Made by a program: the position numbers and the translations under genes
Origin: a virus
Virus record (IMG/VR): IMGVR_UViG_3300006853_000005
Span: 1 to 51,168 of that record
Length of the DNA: 51,168 nt
Direction: 5' to 3' (one strand)
The notes under the pieces: generated by a model
Told to the model about the DNA's origin: nothing
Database searches by the model: none
What the model saw: the letters and a program-made list of their open reading frames with translations, nothing else
Part shown: piece after piece, positions 1 to 8,601 of the stretch
Position numbering within the stretch: position 1 is the first letter of the stretch
Layout: each line of letters begins with the position of its first letter

Positions 1-29
1 CGACGGGCTCCAGGCCACGTCACCCGGAC
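1..29. repeat. Terminal direct repeat, copy 1
   Basis: These 29 bases recur exactly at 51140-51168. Identical ends are what an assembler leaves when it walks round a circular or circularly permuted molecule. On the circle the junction lies between the HNH gene and the small terminase gene, where cohesive-end phages usually carry cos. It could also be a true short terminal repeat; sequence alone cannot separate these. Confidence 0.9.
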
Positions 30-93
30 CCTTCGCCACCCAAACTTTTCGCCGCGTAACGGCGTGATCTCGAATTCGACTACGGAGGGTGTT
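30..93. other. Intergenic region before terminase, possible part of cos
   Basis: Noncoding stretch upstream of the small terminase gene. It contains CTTTT at 45-49 followed by a small stem, CGCCG at 50-54 with CGGCG at 60-64, and a GGAGGG ribosome binding site at 84-89. Position between the HNH and terminase genes on the circle makes it a candidate for the packaging site. No cleavage site can be assigned by eye. Confidence 0.35.
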
Positions 94-624
94 GTGCCTG
101 CACCGAAGGCCAAGCACGCCCTCAGCCCCAGGGCGAAGCCGAGGACCCAGGAGTTCGGGGTCGTAGCCCGCACGTCGCTTCATGACCCGCCGGCGTGTCC
201 CGCCCGTCTGGCTGGCTTGGCTCCGCTCGGCTCGACGGTCGAGGCGTGGGATCGCCTGTGGCGGTCGGACGTGGTGTCGGTTGTCGACCTCGGGTCGGAC
301 ATGGAGGCAGTGGTGCGGTGGGCGTCGCTGCTCGACGAGCGGGAGCGTGCGCTTCGGGCGTTCCGCCGGAAGCGGCTGGTGGAGGGCTCGCAGGGTCAGG
401 CGGTCCTGAACCCGCTGTGGAACGTGGTGCGTGGCTGTGACGGTGAGCTGCGGGCGCTCGAGGACCGGATCGGGTTGTCGCCCAAGGCCCGGCTGCAGCT
501 GGGGATCACTTACGCCGAGGCGGGGAAGTCGCTCGACGAGCTGAACCGGCTCATGGACGAGGAGGGCGATGCCGATGACGTCGACGACCCTCGTCTCCGA
601 GCCATCGACGCCTCCGCTTCGTGA
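94..624 (+). CDS. terS: Terminase small subunit (P27-like)
   Basis: Probable DNA-recognition subunit of the packaging motor, binding the packaging site and delivering DNA to the large subunit encoded next. The C-terminal half has the layout of the P27 family: a helical stretch with NPLWNVVRGCDGELRALED followed by the conserved GLSPKARLQLGI segment and an acidic tail. A longer GTG start exists at 64, but the GTG at 94 is preferred because GGAGGG lies at 84-89 and the product then begins MPAPKAKH, giving 176 residues. The end overlaps the large subunit gene by 56 bases, so the two are translationally coupled. Confidence 0.8.
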   Translation: MPAPKAKHALSPRAKPRTQEFGVVARTSLHDPPACPARLAGLAPLGSTVEAWDRLWRSDVVSVVDLGSDMEAVVRWASLLDERERALRAFRRKRLVEGSQGQAVLNPLWNVVRGCDGELRALEDRIGLSPKARLQLGITYAEAGKSLDELNRLMDEEGDADDVDDPRLRAIDASAS

Positions 625-2104
625 CTCCCTGGGGGCTCGTTCGATCAGGTGGATCGAGCGGTTCATGGTCCACGGCGAGGGCGACCTCGATGGCCAGCGT
701 GCCCGGTTGCGTGAGGACCAGAAGCTGTTCCTGTTCCAGTGGCAGGAGGTCGATGACGACGGCGGCTGGTGGTACGACGAGGGCTACTTCGAGGCTCCGT
801 CGGGTGTGGGCAAGACCCAGGAGATGGCGTGGCTCGCTGCTGAGGCGTTCGCTGGTCCGACGTCGAAGGCGACGAAGGCTCCGCCGAACATCGTGGTGCA
901 GGCGAACAGTCGGGAGCAGGCGGGGGAGAAGAAGGGCGACGATGTCGCGGAGGGGATCTTCGGGCGGGTCGCGCAGGTCTTGACGCATCGGAAGTGCCCG
1001 CTGCGGGATCACGTGTCGGTGCTGGAGGACCGGATCGTGTTCGCTGATGGCCGGCCGGGGCGGATCCGGTTGATCCCGGCGAAGGGGTCGACGACTGATG
1101 GCGGGTTGCCGACGCTGTACCTGGGTGACGAGGTCCAGGACTGGATGGGCCAGGCCTACGACGCGTACGTGCGGAACTCGAAGTCGACGACGAAGACCCG
1201 GATGGGACGGGTGCTCTCCGCATCGACACCGGGTGCGTACGCCGGGCAGGCGTGTGTGGGCTGGGACCTTCACCAGCGGGGCGAGCGGGGCGACGACCCG
1301 CGGTTCCTGTACCGCAAGCTCGCGGTCCCGGAGAACCTGAACTTCAAGGACGAGGCGGCGCTGAGGGCGGCGCTGGTGGCAGCCAACCCGGGTATCGAGC
1401 CCCGGCGTCTGGAGCGGCTGGTGCGCCGGGTGGGGCAGATCCCGTTGTCGCACTTCAAGCGCTTCCACGGTGGGCTGTGGGTCGAGGCCGACAAGGAGTC
1501 GTGGCTGCACGACTTCCCCGGTGCCTGGGAGGCTTGCGCTCAACCCGACCTGGTGATCCCGCCTGGCGCCGAGGTGACCGCCGGTGTGGACGTGGGGTTG
1601 AACAGGGATTCGATGTCGGTCGCCTGGTGCTGGAGGCACGAGGACTTGCGGGTGGTGCGGGCGAGGATCTGGGCCCCCGAACCGGACCGTGCCGTCGATG
1701 TGACCCAGGCGCGGGTGTTCATCCAGAACGAGCTGTCCCGGGATCACGAGGTGGTGTCGGTCGCGTACGACCCGAGACAGTTCGAGGAGTCGGCGTCGCT
1801 GCTCGAGGACGCCGGCGTGCCGATGTTGGAGACGCCGCAGGTGATCGAGCGTCTGGCCCCGGCCGACAGCCACCTGTTCACGCTGATCCTCGACAAGGCG
1901 GTGGCCCATGACGGCGATCACGACGTGGCGATGCAGGTGAACGCTGCGGTGAAGCGGGACACCGAGCGGGGCTGGTATCTGTCGAAGAACCGGTCGAAGC
2001 GTCATATGGACGCCTGCCGGGCGATCTCGCTCGCGGTCGCCGCGAGCGACCTGTGGCCCAAGCCGGACCGGACCGGGCCTGTCCCGTTGGTCGCCTGGCG
2101 GTGA
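569..2104 (+). CDS. terL: Terminase large subunit
   Basis: ATPase and nuclease of the DNA packaging motor, docking on the portal. The ATPase domain shows Walker A APSGVGKT (residues 76-83) and Walker B LYLGDEV (183-189). The RNase H-like nuclease domain starts near 335 with GVDVGLNRDS and offers acidic residues D341, D401 (AYDPRQFEES) and D481 (HMDACRAISLAV), matching the usual metal-binding triad. Length 511 is normal. ATG 569 lies only three bases after GGAGGG (561-566); ATG 575 is better spaced and may be the true start. The stop TGA overlaps the next gene's GTG. Confidence 0.93.
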   Translation: MPMTSTTLVSEPSTPPLRDSLGARSIRWIERFMVHGEGDLDGQRARLREDQKLFLFQWQEVDDDGGWWYDEGYFEAPSGVGKTQEMAWLAAEAFAGPTSKATKAPPNIVVQANSREQAGEKKGDDVAEGIFGRVAQVLTHRKCPLRDHVSVLEDRIVFADGRPGRIRLIPAKGSTTDGGLPTLYLGDEVQDWMGQAYDAYVRNSKSTTKTRMGRVLSASTPGAYAGQACVGWDLHQRGERGDDPRFLYRKLAVPENLNFKDEAALRAALVAANPGIEPRRLERLVRRVGQIPLSHFKRFHGGLWVEADKESWLHDFPGAWEACAQPDLVIPPGAEVTAGVDVGLNRDSMSVAWCWRHEDLRVVRARIWAPEPDRAVDVTQARVFIQNELSRDHEVVSVAYDPRQFEESASLLEDAGVPMLETPQVIERLAPADSHLFTLILDKAVAHDGDHDVAMQVNAAVKRDTERGWYLSKNRSKRHMDACRAISLAVAASDLWPKPDRTGPVPLVAWR

Positions 2105-2262
2105 TCGTCATCATCCTCGCCGTCGCTGGGGCGGTGCTGTTCTCGGTCGGCGCAGGGGTCGAGTGGGGCGCGGGGGCAGGGCTGATGTACGCGGGCGTGT
2201 TCTGCGTCACCGGCGCCTGGATCACCGAGACGGTGCTGCGGAAACGGAAGGAGGCGCGGTGA
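2101..2262 (+). CDS. Small two-helix membrane protein between terminase and portal
   Basis: A 53-residue product starting at GTG 2101, which overlaps the terminase stop as GTGA. It has two hydrophobic segments (about residues 1-20 and 25-45) and a basic tail ending RKRKEAR, so a small inner-membrane protein is likely. An upstream in-frame ATG at 2053 would lie wholly inside terL and is disfavoured. Its stop overlaps the portal start. Function unknown; placement in the packaging operon does not itself prove a packaging role. Confidence 0.6.
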   Translation: MIVIILAVAGAVLFSVGAGVEWGAGAGLMYAGVFCVTGAWITETVLRKRKEAR

Positions 2263-3677
2263 GACTGTTCGAGCCCCTGATCAGCCGCACCGACGGGCCT
2301 CCGGCGGACCAGTACCCGGCGATGAGCTTCGACCAGTGGGTGCAGTTCACCGTCGGTGGGAACTCGTACCGGTTGCCGGTCGACACGACCCTGCCCGGCC
2401 AGCAGGCGGAGCCGATCGGGAACAGCTTCGAGGGTTACGCCGCTGGTGGGTTGTTCGGCAACGGTGTGATCTTCGGGCTCGTGTCGAAGCGGGTCGAGGT
2501 GTTCTCCCAGGCCCGGTTCCAGTTCCAGAACTTCAACAAGGGCCGGCCCTCCACGTTCTTCGGCGGCCCTGATCTGGGGATCCTGGAACGGCCGTGGCCG
2601 GGTGGGACGACCGCTGACCTGCTGGCGTTGATGCTGCTCCACGTCGACCTGGCCGGGAACTCCTACGTCACCACCCTCGACGGGCAGCTGGTGGTGATGC
2701 GTCCCGACTGGGTCGACATCTTGCTGCGGGAACGCATCTATGTGGATCCGTCGGGGGCGACGTCGGGGGTCGTCGGGTGGGAGAAGGCCGGGTACGCCTA
2801 CTACCACGGCGGCAAGGGGCAGACGTCCCGGCCGGTGCTGTTCCTTCCCGACGAGGTCGCGCACTTCATCGACAAGCCCGACCCGCTCGCGTCGTACCGG
2901 GGGATGTCGTGGCTCACCCCTGTGGTCCGGGAGATTCAGACCGACAGTGAGCTGACCCGCTACAAGCTGCGGTACCTGGAGAACTCGGCGACCCCGAACC
3001 TCGCTGTGTCGTTGGCGAAGGAAGTCACCCCCGAGCAGTTCTCCAAGTTCGTCGAGCTGATGGACGCCAAGCACGAGGGTGTGGACAAGGCCGGCAAGAC
3101 GCTCTACACGGGCGGCGGCGCCGATGTGACGGTGATCGGTGCGTCGCTCAAAGACCTCGACCTCAAGTCCGTGCAGGGCGCCGGTGAGACCCGTCTCGCC
3201 CAGGCGGCGGGGGTGCCGCCGGTGGTGGCGGACATGTCGGAGGGGATGCAGGGCTCGTCGCTGAACGCCGGGAACTTCGGGCAGGCCCGCCGCAAGTTCG
3301 CTGACACGACTCTCGCTCACCTGTGGGGCGCTGTTGCCGGGTCGCTCGAGGTCCTCGTTCCTGCGCCTCAGTCGGGCACCCGGCTGTGGACGGACTCCCG
3401 GGACATTCCGTTCCTCCACGAGGACCAGAAGGACCGAGCCGAGATCCTCGCCACGCAACTCAACGCGATCGAGGCCGGCGTGCGGGCTGGGTACGTGCCA
3501 GACACCGTCGTCGCAGCAGTGGACGCCAACGATCTGACCCTTCTCGAGCACACGGGCCTGTTCAGCGTCCAGCTCCAACCCCCGATGACCGAACAGCAGC
3601 AGGCCGACGCCACCGGGGACGTCGCCGCAGAACCGTCCCCAGACGACGAGGTGGCCGATGAGCCAGCAACTGTTTGA
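2259..3677 (+). CDS. Portal protein (HK97-like)
   Basis: Dodecameric ring at the capsid vertex through which DNA enters and leaves. The 472-residue product shows the portal pattern: an early FGNGVIFGLVSKRVEVFSQ helix, a middle LLHVDLAGNSYV strand, the LASYRGMSWLTPVVREIQ segment, the long helix with ENSATPNLAVSLAKEVTPEQ, and the late GVPPVVADMSEGMQGSSLNA loop. GTG 2259 is chosen because it overlaps the previous stop and follows an AAGGAGG-type site; the upstream ATG at 2163 would read through the preceding gene in another frame. The acidic tail overlaps the protease gene by 20 bases. Confidence 0.88.
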   Translation: MRLFEPLISRTDGPPADQYPAMSFDQWVQFTVGGNSYRLPVDTTLPGQQAEPIGNSFEGYAAGGLFGNGVIFGLVSKRVEVFSQARFQFQNFNKGRPSTFFGGPDLGILERPWPGGTTADLLALMLLHVDLAGNSYVTTLDGQLVVMRPDWVDILLRERIYVDPSGATSGVVGWEKAGYAYYHGGKGQTSRPVLFLPDEVAHFIDKPDPLASYRGMSWLTPVVREIQTDSELTRYKLRYLENSATPNLAVSLAKEVTPEQFSKFVELMDAKHEGVDKAGKTLYTGGGADVTVIGASLKDLDLKSVQGAGETRLAQAAGVPPVVADMSEGMQGSSLNAGNFGQARRKFADTTLAHLWGAVAGSLEVLVPAPQSGTRLWTDSRDIPFLHEDQKDRAEILATQLNAIEAGVRAGYVPDTVVAAVDANDLTLLEHTGLFSVQLQPPMTEQQQADATGDVAAEPSPDDEVADEPATV

Positions 3678-4434
3678 GCGCTCCTACCGGCTCGAGGACA
3701 TCGCCATCCGGGCCGGCGGCGACGGGCGCACCGTGACCGCCTACGCGGCGGTGTTCGACACCCCGGCCGAGGTCCGGGACTTCGACGGTCACTACATGGA
3801 GACCATCACCCGTACCGCGTTCGACAAGACCCTCGCCGAACGTTCCTCACGGGTGCAGGTGTTCTACAACCACGGCAAGACCCTCTACGGGACCCCGTCG
3901 GAGCGGTTCTCGCTCCCCATCGGCGTCCCCGAGGAGATCCGGGCCGACGACCGCGGGCTCCTCACCGTCACCCGCTACAACCGCACCGAGCTCGCGGACG
4001 AGGTCCTCGAGGCGATCCGCAACGGCGACATCACCTCGCAGTCGTTCTCCGGCCGGATCTTCACCTCGAAGCGCCCGCCGGAGAAGCTGAACGGTCTCAA
4101 GCAGATCGTCCGCACCGAGTTGGGCCTGACCGAGTACGGCCCCACCCCGATCCCCTCCTACGACGATGCCGCCGTGGTCGGGGTCCGTTTCCAGCAGCTG
4201 GTCGAGTCGCTCGACCAGCTCGACGAGGAGCAGCGCCTCGAGGTGCTCTCCCGCTACGGCACGCTTCCCACGATCGAGGAAGCGCCGCCTGAGTCCGATG
4301 TCGCCGGAGCCGAACAGGCCACCACGACCGAGGACAGCGACTCGCCGGTCTCCGGGGACCACGTGTCGGGACCCAGCCACGCAGAGCGCCAACAGCGCAT
4401 GCGTGCCCTCACTCTTCAAAGGAAGTTCACATGA
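3658..4434 (+). CDS. Prohead maturation protease (HK97/U35 type)
   Basis: Serine protease that trims the capsid scaffold domain during head maturation. The fold signature is clear: VFYNHG with catalytic H72, ITSQSFSG with nucleophile S129, and TELGLTEYGPTP in which E154 is the likely third residue. The C-terminal 80 residues (about 180-258) are acidic and low in complexity, as often seen for the part that directs the enzyme into the prohead. The start follows GAGGTGG and lies inside the portal gene; the stop overlaps the capsid ATG as ATGA, so portal, protease and capsid are coupled. Confidence 0.88.
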   Translation: MSQQLFERSYRLEDIAIRAGGDGRTVTAYAAVFDTPAEVRDFDGHYMETITRTAFDKTLAERSSRVQVFYNHGKTLYGTPSERFSLPIGVPEEIRADDRGLLTVTRYNRTELADEVLEAIRNGDITSQSFSGRIFTSKRPPEKLNGLKQIVRTELGLTEYGPTPIPSYDDAAVVGVRFQQLVESLDQLDEEQRLEVLSRYGTLPTIEEAPPESDVAGAEQATTTEDSDSPVSGDHVSGPSHAERQQRMRALTLQRKFT

Positions 4435-5924
4435 ACACCCTCGAAGAGGTTCTGGCCCGGCTCTCCGAGATCCGGACCGACCTCGAGAACATCGCCGCCA
4501 TCGAAGGCGACCTGGACGAGGCCCAGCGCTCCGACTGGGACGCCCTCAACACCGAGTGGGACACCCTCGACGCCAAGCGCGTCGAGCTGGAGGGCCGGGC
4601 CGAGCGCCTCCGCGCCCTGCGCTCCACCAACCTCATGCCCGCCACCGGCGACGGCGCCGAAGGGGCCGACGTCGAGCGGTCACGCGTGACCGACGAGTTC
4701 AACGCCCAGCGGTCGACCACTGACGACATCTACGAGCTCGGCGAGCTGGCCACGATCTCGCGTTCGTCGGGCGCGTACGGCACCGCGGTCCGGGATCGGG
4801 CCATGCGCTCGATCGAGGACTGGGAGGGTGTCACCCCCGAGATGCAGGCGTCGGCCGAGCGGCTGATCGCCAACGCCGGCCGAGCCGCCCGCCGGGGCAA
4901 GCACGACCACGCGCAGGAGATCGCCGAGCACATCCTGCGCACGGCCCAACCCGACTACGTCGAGGGCTTCTACAACCTCCTGGAGTCCCCTCAACTCGGC
5001 GTGGCGGGCCTCGACATCGACCAGGCCAAGGCGTTCCGCGCCGCGATGAACGAGGGCACCACAACCCAGGGTGGGTTCATGGTGCCCCCGATGCTCGACC
5101 CGTCGATCATCCTGACCAACGCGGGGATCTCGAACCCGTTCCGGCAGCGGTCGACGATCAAGAGCATCACGACCCAGACCTGGAAGGGTGTCACCTCCGC
5201 CGGTGTCACCGCCGAGTGGACCGCTGAGGCGGCCGAGGCGGCCGACGCTTCGCCGACGGTCGCGCAGCCCTCGATCACCCCGGTCCGTGCCGACGCCTAC
5301 GTGCAGGCCAGCTTCGAGATGGTCGAGGACACCTCGATCTCCGGTGAACTGGCGATGCTGTTCGCCGACGCCCGCGACCGGCTCGAAGGCACCGCGTTCG
5401 CTGTCGGCACCGGTTCGACCCAGCCTCACGGCATCGTGACCGAGCTGGGCCTCGTCACCGCTTCGCGGGTGTCGGCGAACACCAACGGCACCTACGGCGC
5501 CGTGGACGTGTACGCCGTCGACAACGCCCTGCCCCAGCGGTGGCGGGCCAACGCCACCTGGGTCGCGAACAAGTCGATCTACAACCTGACCCGCCAGTTC
5601 GCCTCGGGCTCGGGCCCGCAGCACGCGTTCTGGACGGACCTCGGTGGTGGTCGTCCGCCGATCCTGATCGGCTACGACGCCGACGAGTCCTCGGCGATGT
5701 TCAACGCCCCACTGTCCACGGCGACGGCGTCGAACGACGACATCCTGGTGCTGGGCGACTTCCGCCAGTACTACATCGTCGACCGGGTCGGCATGCAGGT
5801 CGCGTACAACCCGCTCGTGATCGGCTCCAACCGCCGGCCCACGGGCGAGGTCGGCTGGTTCGCGTTCTGGCGTGTCGGCGGTCGCACCGTCAACGCCGAC
5901 GCGTTCCGCATGCTCCGCGTCTGA
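4431..5924 (+). CDS. Major capsid protein (HK97 fold, with N-terminal delta domain)
   Basis: Builds the icosahedral head. Residues 1-65 are predicted coiled coil (regular hydrophobic heptads, LEEVLARLSEIRTDLENI at the start), typical of the scaffolding delta domain removed by the protease. The shell domain begins around TQGGFMVPPMLDPSII (212-227) and continues with HK97-type strands including WTAEAAEAADASPT and FEMVEDTSISGELAM. About 200 residues precede the shell domain, long for a delta domain, so extra maturation may occur or the cleavage site may be late. A strong hairpin follows the stop. Confidence 0.9.
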   Translation: MNTLEEVLARLSEIRTDLENIAAIEGDLDEAQRSDWDALNTEWDTLDAKRVELEGRAERLRALRSTNLMPATGDGAEGADVERSRVTDEFNAQRSTTDDIYELGELATISRSSGAYGTAVRDRAMRSIEDWEGVTPEMQASAERLIANAGRAARRGKHDHAQEIAEHILRTAQPDYVEGFYNLLESPQLGVAGLDIDQAKAFRAAMNEGTTTQGGFMVPPMLDPSIILTNAGISNPFRQRSTIKSITTQTWKGVTSAGVTAEWTAEAAEAADASPTVAQPSITPVRADAYVQASFEMVEDTSISGELAMLFADARDRLEGTAFAVGTGSTQPHGIVTELGLVTASRVSANTNGTYGAVDVYAVDNALPQRWRANATWVANKSIYNLTRQFASGSGPQHAFWTDLGGGRPPILIGYDADESSAMFNAPLSTATASNDDILVLGDFRQYYIVDRVGMQVAYNPLVIGSNRRPTGEVGWFAFWRVGGRTVNADAFRMLRV

Positions 5925-5933
5925 CCCTCAGCT

Positions 5934-5978
5934 CGTCCCCAGCCCGCCGCGCCCCGGATCGCCGGCGGGCTGGGGACG
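5934..5978 (+). terminator. Perfect 16-bp hairpin after the capsid gene
   Basis: CGTCCCCAGCCCGCCG (5934-5949) pairs without mismatch with CGGCGGGCTGGGGACG (5963-5978) around a 13-base loop. It starts nine bases after the capsid stop. There is no T run, but T-poor GC-rich hairpins commonly end or weaken transcription in actinobacterial phages. It would set high capsid output against low output of the decoration genes downstream; a role in mRNA stability is the alternative. Confidence 0.7.
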
Positions 5979-5999
5979 GAACCTATCCGGGAGGTTCTG

Positions 6000-7475
6000 T
6001 TGCCCAACCCCACCAAACGCGCCAGCGACAAGGTCGTGGTCGCCTACGCAACCACAGGCACCCACGACCATCGCTTCACCGCGTCGCTGCTCGACCTGTG
6101 GCGCTTCGACGCCATCGGCGGACGCGTCGACGGGAAACGCGTCGGCGGCCACCACCGGATCCTCCGCGGCGGCGGCCGGTTCGAGCGGGTCGGTTCGTCG
6201 ATCAGCCGGAACCGCAACCAGCTCGCGTCGCTGTTCCTCGAGGAGCACGACGCGCCGTGGCTGTTCACGGTCGACGACGACATGGACTTCGAGCCCGACA
6301 TCGTCGAACAGCTCCTCGCCGCTGCTGATCCGGTCGAGCGGCCGGTGATGGGCGGGCTGTGCTTCCAGTACCGGTTCGACGACCCGGTGCGCAAGCTGTG
6401 GCCCACCCTGTTCGCGCACATCCCCGGGACCACGAAGCTCGCCCGGCTCCAGCAGTACCCGGCGGATTCGGTGATCCAGGTCGCGGCGACGGGCGCCGCG
6501 TGCATGCTCGTCCACCGGTCGGTGCTCGAGGCGATGGCCGCCAAGTTCCCGAAGCCGAGACCCTGGTACGACCGGACCCCGTTCTACGACCACGACGCCG
6601 ACGGGAAGGCGATCCCCGAGACCGGCGACGAGTACTCCGAGGACATCACGTTCTGCCTGCGGGCCCAGGCGTGCGGCTTCCCGATCCACGTCCACACGGG
6701 AGCGAAGACCGGGCACGTGAAGTCGTTCGTCGCCGACGAGGAGCTGTTCATCAACGAGTCCGCGCAGCTCGCTGTGTCAACCCACTCCCCGGCGACGCAG
6801 GCCCCGACGTATGTGGTGGTGGCGTCGAAGTCCCGTCGGGGGATGCTCACCCGGCTCCTCGAGCAACTGAAGCCGCAGGTCGCGGGGTGCTTCGTGTACG
6901 ACAACGGCTACACCCCGCCGTTGCGTGACTCGATCGAGGCGCACGGCTGGCCGTTGCACCGCATGTGGAACGACGGCCTCGCCCAAGCCGAGAAGGCCGC
7001 GGGCGGGAAACCCCACAACGTCCTGATCATCAACGACGACGTCGAGGTCGAAGGGCACTGCGCTGCGCTTCTCGACGGTGCGCTCCGAGCGAGCGACGAC
7101 CACTGGGTCGCCTACCCGAACTGGCACGGCGCCGACATCCCCCTCGGCGCTGCGGTCGAGACCAGCAACCCGGAGATGGCCGGCCAGACCATGTCGGGCT
7201 GGTGCTTCATGCTCCGCGGGGAGACCGGTCTTCGCTTCGACGAGCAGTTCGAGTGGTGGTACGGCGACTCCGACCTACAGCGCAAGGTCGAGCAGGGCGG
7301 CGGGAAGGTCGTGTGCGTCGGTGGCTGCCACGCCATCCACCATGACCCGCTGCGGTCCACAGTCGACGACCCGGACCGTCTCGCTCAGGCGAGGGCCGAC
7401 GAGGCCCGGTTCGCTGCCAAGTGGGGGATCGACCCCGAGACGCTGTGGCTCGCCCAGAACCTGGTGTCCGCATGA
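6000..7475 (+). CDS. Two-domain family 2-type glycosyltransferase
   Basis: A 491-residue protein that appears to contain two GT-A folds in tandem. The first (about 10-260) has a VDDDMDF metal-binding motif at 91-97 and ends near a EDITFCLRAQACGF segment typical of the acceptor side of such enzymes. The second (about 280-480) has NDDVEV around 345-350 and a YGDSDLQRKVEQ segment. Together they would transfer two sugars in sequence. TTG 6000 is used because GGGAGG precedes it. First gene of the decoration cassette, separated from the capsid gene by the hairpin; its stop overlaps the next ATG. Confidence 0.82.
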   Translation: MPNPTKRASDKVVVAYATTGTHDHRFTASLLDLWRFDAIGGRVDGKRVGGHHRILRGGGRFERVGSSISRNRNQLASLFLEEHDAPWLFTVDDDMDFEPDIVEQLLAAADPVERPVMGGLCFQYRFDDPVRKLWPTLFAHIPGTTKLARLQQYPADSVIQVAATGAACMLVHRSVLEAMAAKFPKPRPWYDRTPFYDHDADGKAIPETGDEYSEDITFCLRAQACGFPIHVHTGAKTGHVKSFVADEELFINESAQLAVSTHSPATQAPTYVVVASKSRRGMLTRLLEQLKPQVAGCFVYDNGYTPPLRDSIEAHGWPLHRMWNDGLAQAEKAAGGKPHNVLIINDDVEVEGHCAALLDGALRASDDHWVAYPNWHGADIPLGAAVETSNPEMAGQTMSGWCFMLRGETGLRFDEQFEWWYGDSDLQRKVEQGGGKVVCVGGCHAIHHDPLRSTVDDPDRLAQARADEARFAAKWGIDPETLWLAQNLVSA

Positions 7476-8095
7476 TCGGCGTCGCGTTCATCTCCGACCG
7501 TGGCGCCACCTGCCCCGCCCTCCTGCCGGCGTGCTGCGACTCCCTCTACGAGCAGATCCCCGACGCCCCCCAGATCGGTCACGTCATCGACGACCGCGAC
7601 CATCAGCTAGGCCTCGCCGGCGCCGTCCAAGCCGCGTGGACGTGGGCGCTCGACACCGGGGTCGACCACCTCCTGCACGTCGAGGAGGACTTCCTGTTCA
7701 CCTCACCCGTGCGGCTCGCCGACCTGGTGTGGATCCTCGACCACGCCCCCCATCTCGCGCAGGTCGTCCTCAAGCGCCAGGCGTGGTCCGTCGAGGAGAA
7801 GCAGGCCGGCGGGATCATCGAGCTCAACCCTGACGTCTACACGCAGTGCGGGGGGATGCGTCACTCGACGTCGTGGGTGGAGCACACGAAGGTGTTCTCC
7901 CTCAACCCCTGCCTGATCCCTCGTCGTGTCCTCGAGTTGGGGTGGCCATCCGGTCCCCTGGGCGTGGGGAACGAGGCAGGGTTCACGCAACGGTGCCTCA
8001 TCGAGGGCTACCGGTTCGCCTTCTACGGCCAGGCTGGTGACCCCCCGGTCGTCGAGCACGTCGGCCATCAGCGGGGCGAGGGGTGGCGGCTGTGA
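7472..8095 (+). CDS. Glycosyltransferase-like protein (GT-A)
   Basis: A 207-residue protein starting at ATG 7472, which overlaps the previous stop. The pattern is that of small phage GT-A enzymes: IGVAFISDRGA at the N terminus, a HVEEDFLF motif (residues 69-76) in the place of DxD, and a late GNEAGFTQRCLIEGYRFAFYG segment resembling the acceptor side. The EED form differs from the usual DxD, so metal binding is not certain. Coupled to its neighbours on both sides. Confidence 0.68.
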   Translation: MIGVAFISDRGATCPALLPACCDSLYEQIPDAPQIGHVIDDRDHQLGLAGAVQAAWTWALDTGVDHLLHVEEDFLFTSPVRLADLVWILDHAPHLAQVVLKRQAWSVEEKQAGGIIELNPDVYTQCGGMRHSTSWVEHTKVFSLNPCLIPRRVLELGWPSGPLGVGNEAGFTQRCLIEGYRFAFYGQAGDPPVVEHVGHQRGEGWRL

Positions 8096-8601
8096 TCGCC
8101 GTCCTCGGTGCCGGTCCCCACGGCCGCCAGCTCGCTTCGCTGCTTTATCCCGCCGCGCTCTACGACGACCTCCTCGACGGGTACGCACCGACCGTTGAGG
8201 GCGCCCGGAACCATCCGTGGGTGCTGGGCGCCGCGTGGCCCCACGTACGCCGCCAGATCGCCGCACAGTCGCTGTCTCGGTCCCCGAAGGACAACGGGAT
8301 CGTGATCTTCCCCGGCGCCCGGATCGGGACCGACACGACGATCGGGACTCACACCCATGTCCTGTTCAACGCCGTCGTCTCCCACGGGTGCCGGGTGGGG
8401 GAGTTCGTCACCATCTGCGCCGGGGCGGTCCTCTCCGGCGACGTCCATGTCGGTGACGACGTGATCATCGGATCGAACGCGACGGTCATCCACGGCGGCA
8501 TCACCATCGGTGCCGGTGCGGTGATCGGCGCCGGCGCCGTCGTGACCGGCGATATCGAGCCCGGCGAAGTTGTCGCCGGTGTCCCGGCGAGGCCGCTGTG
8601 A
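8092..8601 (+). CDS. Hexapeptide-repeat acyltransferase (NeuD/PglD-like)
   Basis: Likely O- or N-acetyltransferase acting on a sugar, trimeric left-handed beta-helix. The N terminus VIAVLGAGPHGRQLASLLY is the Rossmann-like segment found in sugar acetyltransferases of the NeuD and PglD type. From about residue 70 the chain is made of hexapeptide turns (VIFPGARIGTDTTIGTHTHV, AGAVLSGDVHVGDDVIIG and so on) and ends with the usual GDIEPGEVVAGVPARPL. GTG 8092 is chosen over GTG 8083 because GAGGGG precedes it and it overlaps the stop upstream. Likely modifies the glycan made by neighbouring transferases. Confidence 0.85.
   Translation: MIAVLGAGPHGRQLASLLYPAALYDDLLDGYAPTVEGARNHPWVLGAAWPHVRRQIAAQSLSRSPKDNGIVIFPGARIGTDTTIGTHTHVLFNAVVSHGCRVGEFVTICAGAVLSGDVHVGDDVIIGSNATVIHGGITIGAGAVIGAGAVVTGDIEPGEVVAGVPARPL

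Noticed and set aside
551-3578. Long reverse-strand frames opposite terminase and portal
   Set aside because: Same shadow effect; the forward proteins have clear motifs in this stretch.
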